Origin: Neobacillus novalis NBRC 102450
Lineage (GTDB): Bacteria > Bacillota > Bacilli > Bacillales > Cytobacillaceae
DNA: 64,000 nucleotides
Assembly (NCBI RefSeq): GCF_001591805.1
Contig: NZ_BCVP01000032.1
Coordinates: forward strand, 1 to 64,000
Direction of reading: 5' to 3'
The notes beneath the pieces were generated by a model. It was given only the letters and a program-made list of their open reading frames with translations, was not told where the DNA came from and made no database searches. The position numbers and the translations under genes are program-made. Positions 59,063-64,000 of the stretch are shown piece after piece. Within the stretch, counting starts at the first letter, position 1, and the number at the start of each line of letters is the position of its first letter.

Positions 59063-60361
59063 TTAACCATTCAACCCTAATCGATCAAAAATGGTATCCA
59101 CATGCTGCAAGTGGTAGTGATAATCAAAACAATCGGCAATTTCTTCGTCAGAGAGCAATGAGGTAATTTTTCCTTCTGCCTCGATCAACCCACGGAATGG
59201 AACTTGCTGCTCCCATGCCTCCATCGCTTTTGGCTGAACCGTGTCATAGGCCTCTTCCCGGGACAATCCCTTATCAATCAGCGCCAGCAGCACGCGCTGG
59301 GAGTAAATTAAACCAAGCGTACGGTCCATGTTGCGCTTCATATTCTCCGGATATACAGTTAACTTTTTCACAATTCCACCGAAGCGATTTAACATATAAT
59401 TCAATGCAATTGTCGCATCCGGCAAAATAATTCGTTCCGATGAGGAATGGGAAATATCGCGTTCATGCCAAAGCGGCACATTTTCATAAGCGGTCATCAT
59501 ATAGCCGCGGATCACGCGGGCAAGCCCCGTCATATTTTCCGAGCCAATTGGATTGCGTTTATGCGGCATCGCCGACGAACCCTTTTGCCCTTTGGCAAAA
59601 AACTCCTCCACCTCACGCGTTTCACTCTTTTGCAGCCCGCGAACTTCCACTGCAAATTTTTCAATCGAAGTCGCAATCAACGCAAGCACGGACAAATAGT
59701 GTGCGTGGCGGTCGCGCTGCAATGTCTGTGTGGAAATTGGCGCTCGGCCAAGGCCTAATTTTTCACAAACATACTGTTCCACGAATGGGTCAATATTGGC
59801 GTACGTTCCAACCGCACCGGAAATCTTTCCAAACTCGATACCTGCAGCTGCCTGCTTAAAACGTTCCAAGTTGCGTTTCATTTCTTCATACCAAAGAGCA
59901 AGCTTCAAACCAAAAGTAGTCGGTTCCGCATGTACCCCGTGCGTCCGCCCCATCATCACGGTAAATTTGTGTTCAATCGCTTTATTTTTTAATATCTCAA
60001 TAAAATTTTCCAAGTCCTTCACTAAAATCGCGTTAGCCTGCTTTAAAACATAAGAAAGCGCGGTATCAACCACATCCGTTGAAGTTAAGCCGTAGTGAAC
60101 CCACTTACGCTCCTCGCCCAATGTTTCCGAAACCGCACGGGTGAAAGCAACGACATCATGCCTTGTTTCTTCCTCTATCTCTTTGATACGCTCAATGTTA
60201 AAAGAAGCATTTGCACGAAGCTTGCGAACATCCTCCTTAGGGATTTCCCCTAATTCTGCCCAGGCTTCACAAGCAAGGATTTCCACCTCAAGCCAGGCAT
60301 TAAAGCGGTTCTCCTCCGTCCAAATGGCTCCCATTTCAGGTCTTGTATAACGATCAATCAT
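59063..60361 (-). CDS. purB: adenylosuccinate lyase
   Basis: Cleaves SAICAR and adenylosuccinate. 432 residues; the fumarase-family signature GSSAMPHKRNPIGSENMTGLAR with the catalytic serine loop, TSTDVVDTALSYVL and GRTHGVHAEPTTFGLKLALW are clear. Overlap-free, 3 nt after purK. Confidence 0.98.
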   Translation of the reverse strand: MIDRYTRPEMGAIWTEENRFNAWLEVEILACEAWAELGEIPKEDVRKLRANASFNIERIKEIEEETRHDVVAFTRAVSETLGEERKWVHYGLTSTDVVDTALSYVLKQANAILVKDLENFIEILKNKAIEHKFTVMMGRTHGVHAEPTTFGLKLALWYEEMKRNLERFKQAAAGIEFGKISGAVGTYANIDPFVEQYVCEKLGLGRAPISTQTLQRDRHAHYLSVLALIATSIEKFAVEVRGLQKSETREVEEFFAKGQKGSSAMPHKRNPIGSENMTGLARVIRGYMMTAYENVPLWHERDISHSSSERIILPDATIALNYMLNRFGGIVKKLTVYPENMKRNMDRTLGLIYSQRVLLALIDKGLSREEAYDTVQPKAMEAWEQQVPFRGLIEAEGKITSLLSDEEIADCFDYHYHLQHVDTIFDRLGLNG

Positions 60362-60364
60362 GTT

Positions 60365-61519
60365 TTATCCTCCGATCTTTTCCTTCACTGACTTCCAAAT
60401 GCTGCACTCTTCAATCTCACCAAGTGCCTCTTCTACATTATCACGCAATATCGTGACATGCCCCATTTTCCGTTTCGTTTTCGGCACTTTCTTCCCATAT
60501 AAATGAAACTTCCAGTCTTTCATCGTCGGAATTTCTGTATATAGATTCTCAAGATGCTCTCCTAATAGGTTGACCATTACTGCCGGTTTTAATAGCTCCG
60601 TCCTTCCTAATGGCCAATTGCAAATAGCGCGGATATGCTGTTCAAACTGGGATGTCACGCAGGCTTCAATTGAAAAATGCCCCGAATTATGCGGTCTTGG
60701 CGCTAATTCATTGATATAAATCGTTCCATCACTGGTTACAAACATCTCCACCGCCAATGTCCCGACTACTCCCAGCGATTCAGCTAGCTGCTCTGCTTTT
60801 TGAATGGCCTTTGCCTGTAAACCTTCCGAAATTCGCGCCGGAACAATTGTTTTATGTAAAATGTTTTCTTCATGAATATTTTCGGCTACTGGAAAAATAG
60901 CAGTCTCCCCATTCAGCCCTCGTGTCACAATAACAGATATTTCTTTTTCAAATGGAATCCATTTTTCTAACACACAACTTCCATGGTTGAGCAGTTCTCC
61001 AGCTTTGCTTAAATCATCCGCATTTTTAACCACAAGCTGGCCCTTGCCATCATAGCCGCCTCTTGACGTTTTCAACACGGCCGGAAAGCCAATCGCCTCT
61101 ATTTTTAAAAATAAATCCTCAGTGCTGCCGATGACTTCATAAGGCGCCACCTCAATACCTGCCTGCTGAATCGCTGTCTTTTCTTTAATCCGATCCTGTG
61201 TGATCGTCAATAGCTTTTTCCCTTGAGGCACATAGGCCTGTTCGCAAATCCAGCCCAACGTCTCGGCGTCAATATTTTCAAATTCGTAGGTGATGACATC
61301 ACTTATCTCTGCTAAACGGCTAATGGCATCGCGGTCATGATAGGCACCATTCACCTCAACATCAGCCACCTGGCCGCATGGGGAGTCAGCTGCCGGTTCT
61401 AACACTGCAATCCGAAAACCCATTGCCTTGGCCGTCAAAGCCATCATCCGTCCAAGCTGGCCGCCGCCGATAATGCCGATTGTTGCACCAGGTAAAATCG
61501 TCTTGTTAAACAAGTTCAT
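60365..61519 (-). CDS. purK: N5-carboxyaminoimidazole ribonucleotide synthetase
   Basis: ATP-grasp enzyme making N5-CAIR. 384 residues: ATIGIIGGGQLGRMMALTAKAMGFRIAVLEP, LKTSRGGYDGKGQLVV, and NELAPRPHNSGHFSIEACVTSQFEQHIRAI. The ATG at 61519 (or GTG 61522) overlaps the end of purE. Confidence 0.97.
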   Translation of the reverse strand: MNLFNKTILPGATIGIIGGGQLGRMMALTAKAMGFRIAVLEPAADSPCGQVADVEVNGAYHDRDAISRLAEISDVITYEFENIDAETLGWICEQAYVPQGKKLLTITQDRIKEKTAIQQAGIEVAPYEVIGSTEDLFLKIEAIGFPAVLKTSRGGYDGKGQLVVKNADDLSKAGELLNHGSCVLEKWIPFEKEISVIVTRGLNGETAIFPVAENIHEENILHKTIVPARISEGLQAKAIQKAEQLAESLGVVGTLAVEMFVTSDGTIYINELAPRPHNSGHFSIEACVTSQFEQHIRAICNWPLGRTELLKPAVMVNLLGEHLENLYTEIPTMKDWKFHLYGKKVPKTKRKMGHVTILRDNVEEALGEIEECSIWKSVKEKIGG

Positions 61520-61994
61520 CACTACTTTCCAGAACCTCTGCTCTAGTCGTTTCTCTTCTTACTTCCAATTTTCCCGCTAACTCAGCATCTGCTGTTGCTA
61601 AAATTTGCGCAGCCAAAAGACCGGCATTTATTGCTCCTGCTTTTCCAATTGCCACGGTCGCCACCGGAACACCGCCAGGCATTTGCACAATTGACAGCAA
61701 CGAGTCTAATCCATTTAAGGCCTGAGATTGAACAGGAACGCCAATCACCGGCAAGATTGTTTTCGCCGCAACCATCCCAGGAAGATGGGCCGCACCACCC
61801 GCACCGGCAATAATCACCTTTATCCCGTTGCCTCTGGCTTCCTCTGCATATGTAAACATCAACTCGGGTGTACGATGGGCCGAAACAACTTTTTTCTCAT
61901 ACGCTATTTCAAATTGCTCCAAAACAGTGCAAGTATGCTTCATCGTTTCCCAATCCGATTTACTTCCCATAATAACTCCAACAATAGCTGGCAT
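61506..61994 (-). CDS. purE: N5-carboxyaminoimidazole ribonucleotide mutase
   Basis: Class I PurE. 162 residues: VGVIMGSKSDWETMKHTC, EKKVVSAHRTPELMFTYAEEA and IIAGAGGAAHLPGMVAAKT are the active-site loops. First gene of the operon; ribosome site AAGGGGGATATGAG. Preceded by the riboswitch leader. Confidence 0.98.
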   Translation of the reverse strand: MPAIVGVIMGSKSDWETMKHTCTVLEQFEIAYEKKVVSAHRTPELMFTYAEEARGNGIKVIIAGAGGAAHLPGMVAAKTILPVIGVPVQSQALNGLDSLLSIVQMPGGVPVATVAIGKAGAINAGLLAAQILATADAELAGKLEVRRETTRAEVLESSDELV

Positions 61995-62093
61995 CTCATA
62001 TCCCCCTTAAAAAACCAAAAATACCCGTAACAAACAGCATCTCCGCGAAGAGAAAGCCATTTGTCCGGGCATAATGATGATTATTCCAACATA

Positions 62094-62115
62094 AAATAAG
62101 GGAATGCCCCTTATT
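62094..62115 (-). terminator. attenuator hairpin of the purine leader
   Basis: On the minus strand AATAAGGG and CCCTTATT around a 6-nt loop, then TTTATG, located just downstream of the riboswitch aptamer. Probably the expression platform; its T run is short. Confidence 0.6.
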
Positions 62116-62135
62116 GTGCCGAACATATTGACTTT

Positions 62136-62206
62136 CCCTCATAGTCCAATAATTTACGGTTATTGGGTAGAAACTTATGGGCCATATTCCCATGGATATA
62201 CAAGGG
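62136..62206 (-). ncRNA. guanine-type purine riboswitch
   Basis: P1 stem CCCTTGTA/TATGAGGG closes an aptamer with the conserved cores TATATCC, GTTTCTACC, CCGTAAA and GGACTATG. The cytosine in GACTATG at the specificity position indicates guanine or hypoxanthine rather than adenine. It precedes purE, as in B. subtilis, and should stop the pur operon when guanine is plentiful. Confidence 0.9.
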
Positions 62207-62236
62207 TAAAGGTAAATTGTTTTATCAACTAGCCTT

Positions 62237-62266
62237 ATCATACCAATCAATTCAGTAAGCTGTCAA
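62237..62266 (-). promoter_or_regulatory. SigA promoter of the purine operon
   Basis: TTGACA (62261-62266), 18-nt spacer, TATGAT (62237-62242) on the minus strand, immediately downstream of the PurR boxes and upstream of the riboswitch. Confidence 0.85.
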
Positions 62267-62270
62267 CAAA

Positions 62271-62314
62271 TAAATCGAACGTTACTTTTAAAAATAACGT
62301 TATTGTTCGTGTTT
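62271..62314 (-). promoter_or_regulatory. pair of PurR boxes
   Basis: Minus-strand AAACACGAACAATA (62301-62314) and the inverted box at 62271-62284 (plus strand TAAATCGAACGTTA), separated by exactly 16 nt, the spacing PurR requires. Both carry the CGAAC core. The left box touches the stop codon of yebG. Confidence 0.85.
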
Positions 62315-62511
62315 TACTCAATTAACTTGGCTTCAAAGACAATTTGGCGGCTAACTGGCTCGTAAATTGTTTCATTGCCCTTTTTTACTTCTTGAAAAAT
62401 TGGCTTTTCAGTCCGGCGGACAGGAACATAGCCTTGCTGTTTCATTCTATTCAGGCAGTCATCAATACTTTCATTCTCCGCCACTTCAAATTGCATCTTC
62501 TTTTTACTCAT
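62314..62511 (-). CDS. yebG: NETI-motif protein YebG
   Basis: A 65-residue protein with the name-giving NETI in KKGNETIYEPVSRQIVFEAKLIE, preceded by IDDCLNRMKQQGYVPVRRTEKPIFQEV. Function unknown. Ribosome site is within the preceding yebE gene, which it overlaps by 4 nt. Matches the order yebE-yebG-purE of B. subtilis. Confidence 0.92.
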   Translation of the reverse strand: MSKKKMQFEVAENESIDDCLNRMKQQGYVPVRRTEKPIFQEVKKGNETIYEPVSRQIVFEAKLIE

Positions 62512-63050
62512 GAAAATAACTTCCCTCTTTTCACTGATTTCACCCAGAAGCCACCGTGAATTGATTTTGGTTCATAGGAAATAATGAATGCCCTCGGGTC
62601 TAACGTTTTAATCGTTTCGTATAGTTTTAACTCAAATTTCCGTGGTGTAAGGATTTGCATCGCCATTCGATTCCCTTCCAGCCCATGTGCAGACCAATCG
62701 GTAACGCCATAGCCTTTCTCCCTCAATAATTTTGGCAAATCTTTATCGGATTCTCCTGTAATCACATTGACCGTAATATACCCTAATGCAAGCTTTTCCT
62801 CAATTTTCATTCCGACAATGACACCGACGCCATAGCCAACCGCATAGGCAACTAAATTTTGAATGTGATTAAGGTTATTTAAGACGAGCCCGAGGCCAAG
62901 CACATAAATGACCACTTCAATCATACTAAGGGAAGCTGCCAGATAGCGCTGACCCTTCAAAGTCAAAATCATTCGTATTGTAAAAAAAGAAACATAGACA
63001 ATATTAATGATCAGGATAATTGCAACCATGATAAAACTATTTTCTAACAT
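62508..63050 (-). CDS. yebE: YebE family protein (DUF2179/DUF5698, UPF0316)
   Basis: A 180-residue protein: three N-terminal membrane helices (MVAIILIINIVYVSFFTIRMIL, YLAASLSMIEVVIYVLGLGLVL, NLVAYAVGYGVGVIVGMKIEE) and a C-terminal YitT-like DUF2179 domain (GYITVNVITGESDKDLPKLLREKGYGVTDW). Function unknown. Ribosome site GGGGC poorly defined; start fits the family. Confidence 0.92.
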   Translation of the reverse strand: MLENSFIMVAIILIINIVYVSFFTIRMILTLKGQRYLAASLSMIEVVIYVLGLGLVLNNLNHIQNLVAYAVGYGVGVIVGMKIEEKLALGYITVNVITGESDKDLPKLLREKGYGVTDWSAHGLEGNRMAMQILTPRKFELKLYETIKTLDPRAFIISYEPKSIHGGFWVKSVKRGKLFS

Positions 63051-63170
63051 AATGAGCCCCCTAATTGATTAAGCTTCCTACACTTTAGCACATTTTTTAT
63101 TTTAAAACCCCAGGATTTATTTTTATTTGTACAAAATAATATAAAGCTGAAAATAAATGAGGTGCTTTAT

Positions 63171-64000
63171 TTGTTTAAAAAAATATTCCTTTCGATTTCC
63201 CTATTCATACTATTTATACCCGTTCATTCAGTCGCTCAAGCAGAACCAATACCAAAAATAAAGGTAGCTTTTATTAGAAACGATGATTTGTGGATCAAAG
63301 CTGGCAATAAGGAACACAGAATTACAAATGGAGAATATATAAGGTATCCTAAATGGTCTCATGATGGTAATTGGATTGCCTACCTTAAAAGTATCAATAG
63401 TAGTTTTCACAATAGCGAACTCTGGCTTTACAATTTGAATATGGAGAAACATTTCATGGTAAAAGAAGGGGTAAATAACAATTTTCAATGGGCACCTGGG
63501 CAAAATAAAATGGGTTTCCTTGTTAATCAAGATTTATTTGTCCTAAATACTGAGCCATCTAAGCATTTCCTTGTAACGCAATTAACAAAAAATATCGCGA
63601 ATTTTTCTTGGCTTCCCAATGGCAGCGGCTTTTTAACATCTGCAAAGGAAAATAAACAACTAAATTCCGATATCATATTATCAAAAATACTGCTTAGATC
63701 CGATCGGCAAAAACCGGTTTTTATGCATTTTTACACAGTTCCAGTCGGTGAAAATGAAATTGTTGCAGGCACCAGCCAGTTTAAATGGTCCAACGATCAA
63801 CAGTGGATTAGTTTTATTTTAAACCCATCTGCATCATTATCTGCTGATAGCAATACACTTTGTTTGGTCTCAGCTGATGGACGAAATTTTCAACACGTGG
63901 ATGAAATGTTAGATTATCAGGAATGGCTTCAATGGGCCCCAACTAAAAGCTTTCTTGGATATATCGGTGGATTTGGAAGGGAAGCAAATATAAATAAACA
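63171..64000 (+). CDS. secreted beta-propeller protein, 3' end outside window
   Basis: An open frame of 276 codons with no stop to the window edge, starting at TTG 63171 after GAGGTG (8 nt). Signal peptide KKIFLSISLFILFIPVHSVAQA, then WD40-like/TolB-type strands: KVAFIRNDDLWIKAG, YPKWSHDGNWIAYL, NFQWAPGQNKMGFLV, NFSWLPNGSGFLTSA, QFKWSNDQQWISFIL, QWAPTKSFLGYIGG. At least six repeats, so a six- or seven-bladed propeller exported to the wall. Function not identifiable. Divergent from yebE. Confidence 0.78.
   Translation, partial: MFKKIFLSISLFILFIPVHSVAQAEPIPKIKVAFIRNDDLWIKAGNKEHRITNGEYIRYPKWSHDGNWIAYLKSINSSFHNSELWLYNLNMEKHFMVKEGVNNNFQWAPGQNKMGFLVNQDLFVLNTEPSKHFLVTQLTKNIANFSWLPNGSGFLTSAKENKQLNSDIILSKILLRSDRQKPVFMHFYTVPVGENEIVAGTSQFKWSNDQQWISFILNPSASLSADSNTLCLVSADGRNFQHVDEMLDYQEWLQWAPTKSFLGYIGGFGREANINK

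Noticed and set aside
58710..59080. Overlapping ORFs with FSVNETLFLLPW-type repeats
   Set aside because: Products of the 52-bp array read in shifting frames; 52 is not a multiple of 3, so no one frame contains the repeats.
61996..62250. 84-residue ORF upstream of purE
   Set aside because: It is a translation of the riboswitch leader.

Overview
The window is a low-GC Gram-positive chromosome segment from a Bacillaceae member (Bacillus / Neobacillus / Cytobacillus type). The reasons are strong GGAGG-type ribosome binding sites, frequent GTG and TTG starts, and a gene order that mirrors the B. subtilis purE-to-dgkB region: yebE, yebG, purEKBCSQLFMNHD, yerA, yerB, yerC, pcrB, pcrA, ligA, camS (yerH), gatCAB, dgkB, read right to left on the minus strand. 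Species-specific genes have been inserted into this backbone. The assignment rests on synteny and protein motifs; no database search was possible.

Layout. 1-4.5 kb: diacylglycerol kinase, then a tightly overlapping five-gene ECF sigma / anti-sigma / membrane-protein operon that includes a 31-residue protein. 4.6-12 kb: accessory genes (methyltransferase, PlsY-like acyltransferase facing an LplT-like lysophospholipid transporter, thioredoxin-like protein, VanZ protein, VOC protein, GNAT). 12-15.2 kb: gatCAB. 15.4-20.4 kb: lysozyme-like protein, phosphatase-like protein, OsmC, FosB, a Clp_N-GNAT fusion, an internally deleted VanW gene, YueI. 20.6-24.2 kb: glyoxylate shunt (aceB-aceA) and a divergent GNAT. 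24.2-30.1 kb: nitrite reductase NirBD with siroheme synthesis (CobA-HemD fusion, SirB, SirC), preceded by two perfect FNR-type boxes. 30.1-32.4 kb: an uncharacterised membrane protein with a duplicated D-x3-H-x(11-13)-H motif, a small membrane protein, and a divergent His-rich two-domain lipoprotein. 32.5-43.7 kb: P5C dehydrogenase, then camS-ligA-pcrA-pcrB, yerC, yerB, yerA. 43.9-48.1 kb: DUF2892 protein, an Rpn-type remnant, a second ECF sigma / anti-sigma pair with an autoregulatory-looking promoter, and a YibE/F pair. 48.8-62.3 kb: the 12-gene purine operon with PurR boxes and a guanine riboswitch. 62.3-64 kb: yebG, yebE and the start of a beta-propeller protein that runs off the window.

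The most unusual structure is not a gene. At least nine intergenic arrays of short degenerate motifs are phased at almost exactly 21 bp (two helical turns) or 51-52 bp (five turns). The motif differs from array to array but the spacing is kept. Two of the arrays lie inside the otherwise compact purine operon. 52 is not a multiple of 3 and the motifs sit outside genes, so coding does not explain them; rotationally phased protein binding, or a repeated RNA structure, is the natural hypothesis. The second notable item is the 30.1-32.4 kb locus, which looks like an undescribed metal-handling (possibly copper) membrane system.
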